Positions 1 through 8,785 of a stretch of DNA of 64,000 nucleotides are shown in pieces. The stretch lies in NCBI RefSeq assembly GCF_014077505.1, contig NZ_JACGWA010000001.1:248001-312000 (forward strand), written 5' to 3'. The position numbers were made by a program, and so were the translations under genes. This stretch comes from Colwellia sp. BRX10-3 (GTDB lineage: Bacteria > Pseudomonadota > Gammaproteobacteria > Enterobacterales > Alteromonadaceae). How positions within the stretch are numbered: the stretch's first letter is position 1; each line of letters opens with the position of its first letter. Below the pieces are notes generated by a model. That model searched no databases, was not told the origin of the DNA, and was given only the letters and a program-made list of their open reading frames with translations.

Positions 1-1494
1 CATTTAATTACCAAAGGTAGTTGGCACGGCGAAATAGAAAATACCCGTGACAATGGCGATATTTATTTAACCGATTTAAATATTGATATCATTCGTGACG
101 AAAATAACAATATCTCGCACTTTGTAGGCGTTTTCTCTGATATAACTAAGCGGAAACAAACAGAAGCAGAATTAAGAAAGCTCGCTAATACCGATACCTT
201 AACTGGCTTGCCTAATCGGGCTTATTTTCAAGCTAATCAACAAAAATTAGTTAACAGTAAAATTCCGCATGCTTTGCTGGTGTTTGATTTAGATAACTTT
301 AAAAAAGTGAATGATTCTTTAGGGCACGAAGTCGGCGATGTATTGCTTTGTAAAGTTGCCGAACGCATTAATAGTTTAGGAAGAAATCAAGATACCGTTT
401 ATCGTTTAGGCGGTGATGAATTTAGTTTAATTATTGAAAATACCAATGATATTCATACCATCACCACAATTGGCAAACAAGTTTTAAAGTCTATTGCGCT
501 ACCACTGAGGCTTAAAAGCCAGGAAATTGTGCTTTATAGTAGTATTGGCATCGTACTCTACCCTGAAGATGGTAAAAGCCCACAAGAGCTTCTTAAAAAT
601 GCCGATACGGCTATGTATCACGCTAAAAACACTGGTGGTAATAAATACCAGTTTTTCAGCGATTCAATGAATAAAACCGCGGTAAAGCGCCTACAAATAG
701 AAAGCTTAATCAGACACGGTTTAAAAGAAGATTTATTTTCGGTTTTTTATCAGCCAAAAATCGAGATCGCGACAGGAAAAATAGCAGGAATGGAAGCCTT
801 AGTGCGCTTTGAAACACCCAGAAAAGGCATCATTAGTCCTGTAGTATTTATCCCGGTCTCAGAAGAGACTGGGCAAATTATTGATATTGGTGAAGTCGTT
901 TTACGCAAGGCCTGTATTGCTACCAAAAAGTGGGTTGATGCTGGACTGTTTGACGGCCGTGTAGCGGTAAACCTTTCTGCAGTTCAGTTCACACAACCTA
1001 ACCTAGTAGCAATGATTGCCGATGCCTTAAAAGAAAGTGCTTTACCGGCAAAATATTTAGAGTTAGAAATAACTGAAGGTACTGTAATGGATTCGCCACA
1101 AAAAGCGATCGATACCATGCTACAAATTCGTGCGATGGGTATCCATTTATCGCTAGATGATTTTGGTACCGGTTATTCATCACTCGCATACTTGAAAAAA
1201 TTCCCGCTAAATACCCTAAAAATAGACAAAGCCTTTGTTGATGATATTGAAACCTCTGAGCAGGGCCGAAACATGGTCGCGACTATAGTCACCATCGCGC
1301 ATAACTTAGGTATGCAAGTAGTCGCAGAGGGTGTTGAAACCAATCAACAACTCAGTTTTCTTTCAGGCTTACGCTGTGAGCAATTACAAGGTTACCTTTA
1401 TAGCAAACCACTACCTGTAGGCGACTTCCAAAAATACTTACTTTCCTTTCAAATCACCAATAAATCGACTTCGTTTGGAAATAATTCAATCTAA
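1..1494 (+). CDS. PAS-GGDEF-EAL protein, c-di-GMP turnover (5' end cut by window)
   Basis: The reading frame is open from base 1, so the gene begins before the window and 497 codons are visible. The first ~50 residues end in the PAS/PAC signature GVFSDITKRKQ. A GGDEF domain follows, with an intact GGDEF motif at about window residues 137-141. An RNQD inhibitory-site motif (RxxD) lies exactly five residues upstream of it. An EAL domain starts with EALVR at about 265-269 and keeps ELEITEG, LDDFGTG, KIDKAFV and EGVET, the metal- and substrate-binding signatures of active phosphodiesterases. Both cyclase and phosphodiesterase activities are therefore plausible, and the direction of net activity cannot be told from sequence. 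The N-terminal sensor part is missing. No gene follows closely on the same strand apart from the small ORFs after 1631. Confidence 0.93.
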   Translation, partial: HLITKGSWHGEIENTRDNGDIYLTDLNIDIIRDENNNISHFVGVFSDITKRKQTEAELRKLANTDTLTGLPNRAYFQANQQKLVNSKIPHALLVFDLDNFKKVNDSLGHEVGDVLLCKVAERINSLGRNQDTVYRLGGDEFSLIIENTNDIHTITTIGKQVLKSIALPLRLKSQEIVLYSSIGIVLYPEDGKSPQELLKNADTAMYHAKNTGGNKYQFFSDSMNKTAVKRLQIESLIRHGLKEDLFSVFYQPKIEIATGKIAGMEALVRFETPRKGIISPVVFIPVSEETGQIIDIGEVVLRKACIATKKWVDAGLFDGRVAVNLSAVQFTQPNLVAMIADALKESALPAKYLELEITEGTVMDSPQKAIDTMLQIRAMGIHLSLDDFGTGYSSLAYLKKFPLNTLKIDKAFVDDIETSEQGRNMVATIVTIAHNLGMQVVAEGVETNQQLSFLSGLRCEQLQGYLYSKPLPVGDFQKYLLSFQITNKSTSFGNNSI

Positions 1495-1573
1495 ATAAAA
1501 GTGTCGGCTTTCTGACACTGTAACTCCACTGTAAAAAACACGCTAACAGCCTTGTAAATCAAGGACTTTATCA

Positions 1574-1590
1574 TTGGCACGATTCTCGCT
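1574..1590 (+). promoter_or_regulatory. sigma-54 (RpoN) promoter, -24/-12 type
   Basis: The sequence TTGGCACGATTCTCGCT matches the consensus TTGGCACG-N4-TTGCT with one mismatch (TCGC for TTGC). The invariant GG is at 1576-1577 and the GC at 1588-1589, exactly 12 bases apart as required. The transcription start would fall near 1601, giving a ~30-base leader before the ATG at 1631. An enhancer-binding regulator would be needed; none is encoded in the window. Confidence 0.7.
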
Positions 1591-1630
1591 TTACCCTTAT
1601 TGAATTTAACTTAATAAAAAAGGGTATACC

Positions 1631-1828
1631 ATGCTTAGTTCTCTAATTCTTTCTTTTGCTATGTCAGCAACTCCAACACCAGTAATTAATAATGAAGCTT
1701 TTATAATCGAAGAAGTCGGAACTCGTCGTAACGACATTCGTATTGGAACTCGTCGTAACGACATTCGTATTGGAACTCGTCGTAACGACATTCGTATCGA
1801 TACTAGTAGTAACGAAATTAGCATCTAG
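1631..1828 (+). CDS. small tandem-repeat peptide, unknown function
   Basis: I do not recognise this 65-residue ORF. It starts with a hydrophobic stretch (MLSSLILSFAMSA) that could be a signal or leader, then ~15 mostly neutral or acidic residues. Three exact copies of the 9-residue unit GTRRNDIRI follow, and a diverged fourth unit (DTSSNEISI) runs to the C-terminus. At DNA level the unit is 27 bases, repeated almost perfectly from about 1729 to 1797. AGGG lies six bases before the ATG, and the sigma-54-like promoter lies 40 bases upstream. The architecture, leader plus repeated short core, resembles a secreted or processed peptide precursor, but that is inference. Because 27 is a multiple of three, the opposite strand is open too. 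The sigma-54 promoter, ribosome site and downstream cistron favour the plus strand. Confidence 0.5.
   Translation: MLSSLILSFAMSATPTPVINNEAFIIEEVGTRRNDIRIGTRRNDIRIGTRRNDIRIDTSSNEISI
1729..1797 (+). repeat. 27-bp tandem repeat, ~3 copies inside the small ORF
   Basis: The unit begins GGAACTCGTCGTAACGAC and recurs with almost no substitution, which implies recent expansion or selection for uniformity. A degenerate fourth unit follows to 1825. The period keeps the reading frame. Confidence 0.9.
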
Positions 1829-1836
1829 GGGGCTTT

Positions 1837-1941
1837 ATGATTAACTTAATTAAAGCATTATTTATTACTGAAAAGACTGAAAACACTATTGCTGCAAGCA
1901 TCGAAATTAAAGAGATGCCAGCAAGCACTTGGTGGAATTAA
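1837..1941 (+). CDS. 34-residue peptide, unknown function
   Basis: This is a very short ORF (MINLIKALFITEK... ending PASTWWN) that begins eight bases after the stop of the repeat peptide. A strong purine-rich ribosome site, AGGGGG, overlaps that stop codon four bases before the ATG. It would be co-transcribed from the sigma-54-like promoter. The N-terminus is amphipathic or hydrophobic, the middle has the acidic/basic stretch IEIKEMP, and the C-terminus carries two tryptophans. I recognise no family. Its reality rests on the ribosome site and the bicistronic layout. Confidence 0.4.
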   Translation: MINLIKALFITEKTENTIAASIEIKEMPASTWWN

Positions 1942-2079
1942 GCTCTAATAACCTCAGCAGTGGGTTAAAAAAGAGTATTGGACACTTCGCTACAAGGAAG
2001 TTAGCGTCTTTATAAAATGTTTATAATGTACCTTATAAAGTAAAGGTTGACGTTATAAACAACAGGAAATAGTTTTGTA

Positions 2080-2283
2080 TTATGCTGAAAATAACAAACA
2101 GTCAAAACCAAAGCGTTGGTATGTTTTTAAACGTTTTTTCATACAGAACATTGGCCAAACAAAAGGGCCAAACATCAAACCTGCAGTTGCCCATCGCTTT
2201 ATTCCTAAGCCACTACAGATGGCCTGACAATAAAAAAACAACGAAAAAACCACACTTAAAGCCACACTGAATAACAAAATCAT
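2080..2283 (-). CDS. small membrane protein, hypothetical
   Basis: A 67-residue ORF on the minus strand. It has a hydrophobic N-terminal segment (residues 1-22) and a second hydrophobic patch (GLMFGPFVWPMF, about 35-46) followed by basic KKR. This looks like a genuine two-pass or re-entrant small inner-membrane protein rather than a shadow. A TATAAT-like -10 box (minus strand, 2304-2309) lies just upstream of the ATG, with a purine-rich GAGTAGAG between them. A plus-strand ORF in the same place (2082-2270) has no comparable composition. Function unknown. Confidence 0.45.
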   Translation of the reverse strand: MILLFSVALSVVFSLFFYCQAICSGLGIKRWATAGLMFGPFVWPMFCMKKRLKTYQRFGFDCLLFSA

Positions 2284-2443
2284 GCTCTACTCACTTCGAA
2301 AACATTATACTTACAATGACAAAAACTACTAAACTGATGCATTTTATCAAGTTTAGAGTAATTATTCAAAAAGTATTTCCCTTAGATATATCACAACTTA
2401 TTTGTATCAACATACCGCTATCCTTGAATAATAACTGAAAAAA

Positions 2444-2465
2444 AAGAGGCAATAAATTGCCTCTT
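2444..2465 (-). terminator. rho-independent terminator of fadIJ
   Basis: On the minus strand the stem AAGAGGCAA / TTGCCTCTT is closed by a short AT loop and followed by a run of eight T. It lies 66 bases downstream of the fadJ stop. Confidence 0.85.
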
Positions 2466-2530
2466 AGTTCGTCAATTATTGCCACCATCACGGCAAATAG
2501 ATACCGTTAATAGTGGCGTTTGTTATAGTG

Positions 2531-4684
2531 CTATTTATAAAAACTATCACCTTGCTCTGCCATTTTCACCAAAGCCTCACAAGGAGAAAATCGCTCACCA
2601 AACTCAGCTTGCCACTGCGTTAGTTTACTCACTATAGTTTCAGCACCAATTTTATCCATGTATTGAAATGGACCACCAAGGAAAGGCGGAAAACCTATGC
2701 CGAAAATAGCGCCAATATCACCGTCACGAGCATTACGAATAATACCTTCATCTAAACAACGAGCAGCTTCATTAAGCATCATATAAACACAACGTTCAGC
2801 TTGCGCATCAGTAACATTTTTATTGCTAACCTGCAGTCCTAATAAGGTATATACGCTCTCATCAACTAATTTTTTCTTACTTTTGGTATTATATTGATAA
2901 AAACCTTTTTTCGCTTTTTTACCTAAACGACCATCATCAATTAATTTTGAAAATGCCGCAGGTGGTGCAAACCTATCACCTAATTCAGCTTGTAAGATAG
3001 GACCAATTTTAGACCCTACATCAATACCAACTTCATCTAATAACTGCATAGGTCCAACAGGGAAGCCAAATTTAACCATGGCTTTATCAAGTGCTTCAAT
3101 AGAGTAGCCTTCAAGCAATAGTATGGCGGCTTCATTCATATATGGCGCTAAAATTCGATTAACATAAAAGCCAGCTTTATCTTTCACAACAATCGGTGTT
3201 TTACCTTGCTTCTTAGCAAAGGCTACTGTTGTTGAGATAGTTTGATCAGAGGTTTTCTCATGAGCAATTATTTCCGCCAACGGCATTTTGTCAACGGGCG
3301 AGAAGTAATGTAAACCTATTACATTCTCAGGACGTAATGCTTTTTCTGCTATTTGCCCTATTGGTAAACTCGACGTGTTACTGGCGAAAATAGTACTTTC
3401 TTTACAATGGCTTTCAATGTCGGCCACCATATTTTGTTTTAATGTTAGATCTTCAAACACAGCTTCAACAACAATATCAACATTAGAAAAACCAGAATAT
3501 TCAGTCGTACCCGTTATCAGGGCTAATTGACTTTGCATTTCGTTATGACGCATAAAACGGCGTTTAACTTTTTTGTTCAGCAAATCATAACCATACTTCA
3601 AAGCGGAACTAATGCCTTGTTGTGAAATATCTTTTATACGTACTGGCAATTTTGCTTTTGTAGCGGTGACAAAAGCAATTCCACCACCCATTAGGCCGCC
3701 ACCAAGTACAGCTGTTTTGCTAATTTTTTCAGGGGCAACACCTTCAACACCCTGCTCTTTTTTCATATCTGTTGTGGCAAAAAATAGTTGTCTAAGCTGA
3801 GCTGAAACATCAGACATAACTAACTGACCAAAATGGTCAGCTTCCACTTGATAACCTTTTGAAGGCGCTTGCTCAACACCAGCACGAATACAGTCTATTA
3901 TTTTTAAAGGTGCCGGATAATTACCTTTAGTTTTACTTAACACTGTTTTCGTTGCTTGACCAAATAAAATACTGCGGCCTAAACCATTACCTTCAAGTAG
4001 CTTATCCATTAATGATAATTGACGAGCTTTAGGTTTTACCTTGCCAGAAAGTGCAAGTTGTTCAGCTGTTTTAAGCAAAACACTATTCGGTACTACATCA
4101 CTTACCAAGCCTGCCTTTAATGCTTCCTTAGCGCGTAACTGTTTACCGGTAAGCATCATATCTAATGCTTTTTGAATACCAACACGTTTGGGTAATCTTT
4201 GTGTGCCACCGCCACCTGGCAATAAACCTAATTGCACTTCAGGCAAGCCTAGTGCTGTTTTAGGACTGTCACTACAAACTATCGCATGACATGCCATAGC
4301 AAGCTCTAATCCACCGCCTAAACAAGCACCATGAACCGCCGCCACAACTGGAATAGATAGATTTTCAAGTTGATCAAATATCATTTGCCCTTGGCGAGAC
4401 AAAGCAGTCGCTTCAGAAGCCGAAGTGCAGCTGGCTAACATATGTACATCAGCGCCAGCGACAAAAGAATCTGCTTTACCACTGGTTAATACTAAGCCGA
4501 TAATTGTTTTATCGTCGCGTATCTCTTTTAATATTTCAGCAATTTCATCAGCAAATTCCGCTTTTAATGTATTCATGGAATCGCCTTTAACGTCCATGAT
4601 CAAATGGGCAATGCCATTTTCTTGGCGCGCTAAACTAAAGGTACTATTATTTTCTGGTTGTTCTGTATTTGTTGCATCAGTCAT
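2531..4684 (-). CDS. fadJ: fatty acid oxidation complex subunit alpha FadJ
   Basis: Multifunctional beta-oxidation enzyme: enoyl-CoA hydratase plus 3-hydroxyacyl-CoA dehydrogenase, acting with FadI in the cytoplasm. Numbered from the chosen start (717 residues; E. coli FadJ is 714), the crotonase half has AGAD at ~77, GGGLELA at ~123 and the catalytic LPEVQLG glutamate at ~149. The dehydrogenase half has the NAD loop GGGLMGG at ~328, SNTSSLPI at ~435 and the catalytic HYFSPV at ~459. The frame is open 16 codons further upstream. The ATG at 4684 is preferred because it overlaps the fadI stop as TAATG, a classic translational coupling, and gives the family N-terminus. No key residue is missing. 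Confidence 0.96.
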   Translation of the reverse strand: MTDATNTEQPENNSTFSLARQENGIAHLIMDVKGDSMNTLKAEFADEIAEILKEIRDDKTIIGLVLTSGKADSFVAGADVHMLASCTSASEATALSRQGQMIFDQLENLSIPVVAAVHGACLGGGLELAMACHAIVCSDSPKTALGLPEVQLGLLPGGGGTQRLPKRVGIQKALDMMLTGKQLRAKEALKAGLVSDVVPNSVLLKTAEQLALSGKVKPKARQLSLMDKLLEGNGLGRSILFGQATKTVLSKTKGNYPAPLKIIDCIRAGVEQAPSKGYQVEADHFGQLVMSDVSAQLRQLFFATTDMKKEQGVEGVAPEKISKTAVLGGGLMGGGIAFVTATKAKLPVRIKDISQQGISSALKYGYDLLNKKVKRRFMRHNEMQSQLALITGTTEYSGFSNVDIVVEAVFEDLTLKQNMVADIESHCKESTIFASNTSSLPIGQIAEKALRPENVIGLHYFSPVDKMPLAEIIAHEKTSDQTISTTVAFAKKQGKTPIVVKDKAGFYVNRILAPYMNEAAILLLEGYSIEALDKAMVKFGFPVGPMQLLDEVGIDVGSKIGPILQAELGDRFAPPAAFSKLIDDGRLGKKAKKGFYQYNTKSKKKLVDESVYTLLGLQVSNKNVTDAQAERCVYMMLNEAARCLDEGIIRNARDGDIGAIFGIGFPPFLGGPFQYMDKIGAETIVSKLTQWQAEFGERFSPCEALVKMAEQGDSFYK

Positions 4685-5991
4685 TAGTCTGTCTCCACAA
4701 TCATAGCCGCACCTAAACCACCTGCTGCACAAGCCGTAGTTAAGCCAACACCGCCGCCACGACGGTTTAATTCATTCAATGTTTGTACAATCAAGCGCGT
4801 GCCAGTTGCGGCAAACGGATGACCATAAGCTAGCGAACCACCCATCACATTAAACTTGTCCATATCTATTTCACCAATGGCCTTATCGCGACCTAAATGA
4901 GTTTGGGCAAACTTATTACTAGCAAACATTTTTACGTTGGCAAGTGCTTGTGCTGCAAAAGCTTCATGCATTTCAATTAAATCTAAATCAGCTAAATTCA
5001 TGCCCGCTCGCTGTAAAGCTATTGGCGAGGCATAGCTTGGCCCCATTAACATATCTTCCCATACATCAATAGCGGCAAAGCCGTAACTGCGAATATAACC
5101 TAATGGCTTATATCCTAGCTCTTTCGCTCTACCTTCACGCATCATTAAAATTGCCGAAGCACCATCGGTAAGTGGCGTACTGGTAGCAGCAGTTACCGTA
5201 CCGTGTTTGCGATCAAAAACTGGACGTAATTTAGCGTAACTGGCTAATTCAGAGTTTTCACGGATACAATTATCTTTTTCAATAAACGACTTATAGGGTT
5301 CGCTGTGCGCAGTCATTACCTCACCCGCTAACTTACCTTCTTGCCAACTTTTTGTGGCTAAAGTATGTGAACGATGAGCTAATGCATCTTGTGCTTCACG
5401 GGTAATACCATGAGTTTTTGCCATTTGTTCCGCGGTATGCCCCATTGACAAGCCAGTAGAGTATTCTGCAACCGCAGGGGGAACTGGTAATATATCTTTA
5501 AAATTAAGTTGACGTATCAACGCCATTTTTGCACCAAATGAGCGGGCTTTACTTAAATCTAATAAGGTGCGAGCGAATTTTTTCGACACACCGATAGGCG
5601 CAACAGAAGATGAGTCAGCGCCACCAGCGACACCAACATCAACAAAACCAGCCATAATTGACTCGGCAACATTAACTGCCGATTGAAAACTAGTAGCGCA
5701 TGCACGTGAAACACTATAAGCATCAGTATGAACATTCATACCGGTGCCTAAAACAATTTCGCGAGCAATATTTGGCGCTTCTGGCATTTGTACAACTTGA
5801 CCGAAAACTAACTGATCGATAATTTTGGGGTCAACGTCATGCTTTTGTAGTAATTCATTAACAACAATTTTACCTAAGTCGACGGCAGGAATACCATGAA
5901 AAGCGGTAGCTTGTTTTGCGAATGGCGTGCGTAAACCAGCGACTATAGCTATTCGCTCTCCACTGCCTGTTACTAATTTTGATTTTGTCAT
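4684..5991 (-). CDS. fadI: 3-ketoacyl-CoA thiolase FadI
   Basis: Beta subunit of the fatty acid oxidation complex. It cleaves 3-ketoacyl-CoA to acetyl-CoA and a shortened acyl-CoA. The N-terminus [16 protein letters not shown] is typical of FadI. The nucleophilic cysteine sits in SRACATS (~residue 98), and the thiolase signatures [17 protein letters not shown] and the C-terminal cysteine in TTACAAGG are all present. The second in-frame ATG (5991) is chosen because GGA lies seven bases upstream; the alternative at 6003 would add four residues. It is first of the two-gene fadIJ operon and is preceded by a FadR-like palindrome. Confidence 0.95.
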   Translation of the reverse strand: MTKSKLVTGSGERIAIVAGLRTPFAKQATAFHGIPAVDLGKIVVNELLQKHDVDPKIIDQLVFGQVVQMPEAPNIAREIVLGTGMNVHTDAYSVSRACATSFQSAVNVAESIMAGFVDVGVAGGADSSSVAPIGVSKKFARTLLDLSKARSFGAKMALIRQLNFKDILPVPPAVAEYSTGLSMGHTAEQMAKTHGITREAQDALAHRSHTLATKSWQEGKLAGEVMTAHSEPYKSFIEKDNCIRENSELASYAKLRPVFDRKHGTVTAATSTPLTDGASAILMMREGRAKELGYKPLGYIRSYGFAAIDVWEDMLMGPSYASPIALQRAGMNLADLDLIEMHEAFAAQALANVKMFASNKFAQTHLGRDKAIGEIDMDKFNVMGGSLAYGHPFAATGTRLIVQTLNELNRRGGGVGLTTACAAGGLGAAMIVETD

Positions 5992-6018
5992 TTTTAATTC
6001 CATCTTGTTGCAACACTC

Positions 6019-6035
6019 AAGAGGTCAGACCTCTT
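6019..6035 (-). promoter_or_regulatory. FadR-like operator upstream of fadIJ
   Basis: The perfect 17-base palindrome AAGAGGTCAGACCTCTT lies 28 bases upstream of the preferred fadI ATG. Its core GGTCNGACC is the core of the known gammaproteobacterial FadR operator (AACTGGTCNGACCAGTT). It probably represses fadIJ unless long-chain acyl-CoA is present. Confidence 0.7.
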
Positions 6036-6188
6036 TGGATTTATGATAATTCTAACGATATATAGAAATAATTCAATCATTAGCTACAAATTTAACCAAA
6101 CTAATACCAAAGCATTAAAAAAGCTAAAGAAAAAACCCTACAATTTTGTCATGGTGGTTGTTTTTTAAAACATGAACCTTATATCAAC

Positions 6189-6213
6189 TTGTGGGTCAGA
6201 CTTGCTGACTTAA
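6189..6213. repeat. short dispersed semi-palindromic element
   Basis: The motif TTGTGGGTCAGACTTGCTGAC lies just before moxR; its inner part pairs as GTCAG...CTGAC. A near-identical motif (GTGGGTCGGACTTTAGCCCG) occurs at 26869-26890. This suggests a genome-wide short intergenic repeat rather than a gene-specific operator, although it also contains the FadR core GGTCAGAC. Confidence 0.4.
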
Positions 6214-6242
6214 ATTTTTATAATAAATAAGAACGATAAACT

Positions 6243-7199
6243 ATGGCTATTGAACATTTTTCTTCATTAAAAGAACATTTATCTTCACAAATTATCGGAC
6301 AGCATGCGCTGGTTGAAAACTTACTCATTGCGCTTTTAGCTAATGGTCATCTTATTGTAGAAGGTCCTCCGGGTTTAGCAAAAACTCGTGCTGTTAACGC
6401 ATTAGCCCAAGGCTTAGAAGCTGACTTTCATCGAGTTCAGTTTACCCCAGATTTATTACCGGCAGATTTAACCGGCACCGATATCTACCGCCCTGAAGAT
6501 GGTACCTTTGTTTTTCAACCTGGACCATTATTTCGTAACTTAGTGCTAGCCGATGAAATAAACCGTGCGCCGGCAAAAGTGCAGTCTGCGTTATTAGAGG
6601 CGATGGCTGAAGGCCAAATTACCGTGGGCCGAAACACATACCCATTACCTGAATTATTTTTAGTGATGGCAACACAAAACCCGATTGAACAAGAAGGTAC
6701 TTACCCATTACCTGAAGCACAGCTCGATCGTTTTTTAATGCATGTTGAAATTGACTACCCTGATGCAGCCAGCGAGTTAGAAATATTAAAACTTAACCGT
6801 GGTGAAGCGTTAAAACTGGAAAAAAAAGCGGTTAAAGAAATCACTCAAGACGACATTTTCGCTGCTCGCAAACAAGTAATGCAAATTCACATGGCGCCAG
6901 CGGTAGAGAATTATATCGTTGACTTGATTATGGCAACACGTAATCCAGAAAAGTATGACGATAAGTTAAAGCAATGGCTTGCATATGGTGCTAGTCCACG
7001 TGCCACTATTGCCTTAGATCGTTGCGCACGAGCAAGAGCTTGGCTAAATAATAGAGACTTTGTTAGCCCTGAAGACGTACAAGCGGTTTTTCACAATGTA
7101 TTGCGTCACCGCATAATAATGACCTACCAAGCTGAAGCAGAAGGTATCAGTAGTAATCAACTACTTGACCATTTACTTAGTTTAGTGGCTGTTGCCTAG
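6243..7199 (+). CDS. moxR: MoxR-family AAA+ ATPase
   Basis: A 318-residue AAA_3 ATPase and probable chaperone for the von Willebrand A (VWA) proteins encoded downstream. Walker A is GPPGLAKT at residues 41-48 and Walker B is VLADEIN at ~101-107. Sensor and lid regions include ATQNPIEQEGTYPLPEAQLDRF, typical of MoxR. It is the first gene of a six-gene cluster with DUF58, DUF4381, BatA, BatB/C and BatD proteins, the standard companions of MoxR in aerotolerance-type operons. The metal or protein client cannot be read from sequence. Confidence 0.93.
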   Translation: MAIEHFSSLKEHLSSQIIGQHALVENLLIALLANGHLIVEGPPGLAKTRAVNALAQGLEADFHRVQFTPDLLPADLTGTDIYRPEDGTFVFQPGPLFRNLVLADEINRAPAKVQSALLEAMAEGQITVGRNTYPLPELFLVMATQNPIEQEGTYPLPEAQLDRFLMHVEIDYPDAASELEILKLNRGEALKLEKKAVKEITQDDIFAARKQVMQIHMAPAVENYIVDLIMATRNPEKYDDKLKQWLAYGASPRATIALDRCARARAWLNNRDFVSPEDVQAVFHNVLRHRIIMTYQAEAEGISSNQLLDHLLSLVAVA

Positions 7200-7214
7200 G
7201 CGCAAGTTACCCTT

Positions 7215-8222
7215 ATGTGGTTTAATCAAAAAAAATCGACCGAGCAAAACAACCCTCAAACATTACTTGATGAACTGTCCAGTAATGGCATTGAATTAAC
7301 CATAGATGAGCTGATTCGTTATCAGGCGAAAAGCTCACTGATTAATTTAGCAGCATCGAAAAGCTCGCATGGCAAAATGTCAGGTAATTACCTCGCCCGC
7401 AGTAAAGGCCGAGGTATGGAGTTTGATGAAGTGCGCCAATATCAAAACGGTGACGACATTCGTGCTATTGATTGGCGAGTTACGGCGCGTACAGGTAAAA
7501 CGCACACAAAATTATTTCGTGAAGAAGTTGAACGCCCAGTACTTATCGCCACTGATTTAAGTACCAGCATGTTATTTGGCAGCCGTTTGCTTTTTAAATC
7601 TGTACAAGCCTCACATGTGGCTTCTCTTGTCGCTTGGCATGCGAAATCGCGTGGCGATCGCATCGGCGGTGTAGTGTTTAATCAACACAATCACACTGAA
7701 CTAAAGCCGCGTAGCCGACAACAAGGCGTGCTGCATTATTTGCATGCACTCGTCAAAAGCCACGCCGACTCGATTCATATTGCTAGCGAAGCTTTAGATC
7801 GAGCACAAGCTAAATTAGCCTTTGAACAAAACTGCGCGCGCCTGCGTCATCTCGCAAAGCCGGGCAGTTTAGTGTATTTAATTACCGATGCATTTAGCCT
7901 TTCTGAAGAGGCAGTACGTCACTTAGCTAATATTAGTCGGCACTGTGAATTAGTGGTGTGCTTGATCAGCGACCCTCTCGAACAACAACTCCCCGATAGC
8001 GTGCAAAAAATTAGCGTTGCCATTACTAACGGTGACGACGAAAGACAACAATTTATACTGGGTGACAAAGCACTTGCTGAAAAATATCATCAACAAGCCA
8101 TGAGCTTAAACGACACCATTGAACAACAATTAACTAAAGCAGGCGCTCGCTTACTGCACTTTTGTGCTAGTGAAACCCTGGAAATCCAATTACATCGCGG
8201 AGTAGCGTCATGGATCCGTTAG
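7215..8222 (+). CDS. DUF58 protein (VWA-like), MoxR partner
   Basis: A 335-residue soluble DUF58 protein. The family block RQYQNGDDIRAIDWRVTART is at ~74-93. A degenerate VWA-like core follows, with the metal-site-like DLSTSM at ~114-119. It starts 15 bases after moxR and overlaps the next gene by 13 bases, so co-translation is likely. DUF58 proteins almost always sit between a MoxR ATPase and VWA membrane proteins; the molecular role is not established. Confidence 0.9.
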   Translation: MWFNQKKSTEQNNPQTLLDELSSNGIELTIDELIRYQAKSSLINLAASKSSHGKMSGNYLARSKGRGMEFDEVRQYQNGDDIRAIDWRVTARTGKTHTKLFREEVERPVLIATDLSTSMLFGSRLLFKSVQASHVASLVAWHAKSRGDRIGGVVFNQHNHTELKPRSRQQGVLHYLHALVKSHADSIHIASEALDRAQAKLAFEQNCARLRHLAKPGSLVYLITDAFSLSEEAVRHLANISRHCELVVCLISDPLEQQLPDSVQKISVAITNGDDERQQFILGDKALAEKYHQQAMSLNDTIEQQLTKAGARLLHFCASETLEIQLHRGVASWIR

Positions 8223-8785
8223 CACAACTAAGCGATATTCACCTGCCTGGTAATGTGCACAATTACCCTATTGCGCCAGGTTGGTGGCTTTTAGCCATCA
8301 TTGTTTTAGCGTTAATTATTTATGCTGTAGTAAAAATACGTCAATATTTTATTAAGCGTAAAGCGCAAAAAACGGCACTAAAAAAATTATCTACCGCGAC
8401 TGAAATCAGTACTATCGTCACTTTACTAAAATGGGCCACTTTACAGTATTTTCCACGAGACAAAGTAGCGCACTTAACTGGCGATGCGTTTAAAGCGTTT
8501 TTACTTACAACACTGCCTACTAAGCAACAAGATAAATTTACTGAACTTAGTGGCGAGCATTTTAATTCTGTCTATAAAAGTGATTCTGCTAGCCAAAAAA
8601 TTGATGATTTTTCTGCCGCGGCAAAATTATGGCTCAGCCATGCTCTGCCGCCAAAAAAAGACTTATCTATGTTAAGCAGTTCTAAAACTAAAGATGAATA
8701 CGTTTCAGTAAATAGTGTTAGTAGTACAGAAGTTGAAAATGAATCAGTCGAAGTTATTACAGAAAGTAATGGAGCAAAATCATGA
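8210..8785 (+). CDS. DUF4381 membrane protein
   Basis: A 191-residue protein with the family N-terminus (PLAQLSDIHLPG) and one transmembrane helix at ~26-44. A cytoplasmic helical part follows, and the acidic, serine-rich tail is probably disordered. It overlaps DUF58 by 13 bases and batA by four (ATGA). Known as a conserved member of moxR/bat operons; mechanism unknown. Confidence 0.85.
   Translation: MDPLAQLSDIHLPGNVHNYPIAPGWWLLAIIVLALIIYAVVKIRQYFIKRKAQKTALKKLSTATEISTIVTLLKWATLQYFPRDKVAHLTGDAFKAFLLTTLPTKQQDKFTELSGEHFNSVYKSDSASQKIDDFSAAAKLWLSHALPPKKDLSMLSSSKTKDEYVSVNSVSSTEVENESVEVITESNGAKS

Noticed and set aside
1500-1519. Hairpin AGTGTC...GACACT after the GGDEF-EAL gene
   Set aside because: Only six pairs and no T-run on the plus strand; too weak to call a terminator for that gene.
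1606-1824. Minus-strand 72-codon ORF over the repeat peptide, with its own repeat
   Set aside because: The 27-base period keeps every frame open. Promoter, ribosome sites and the second cistron all favour the plus strand.
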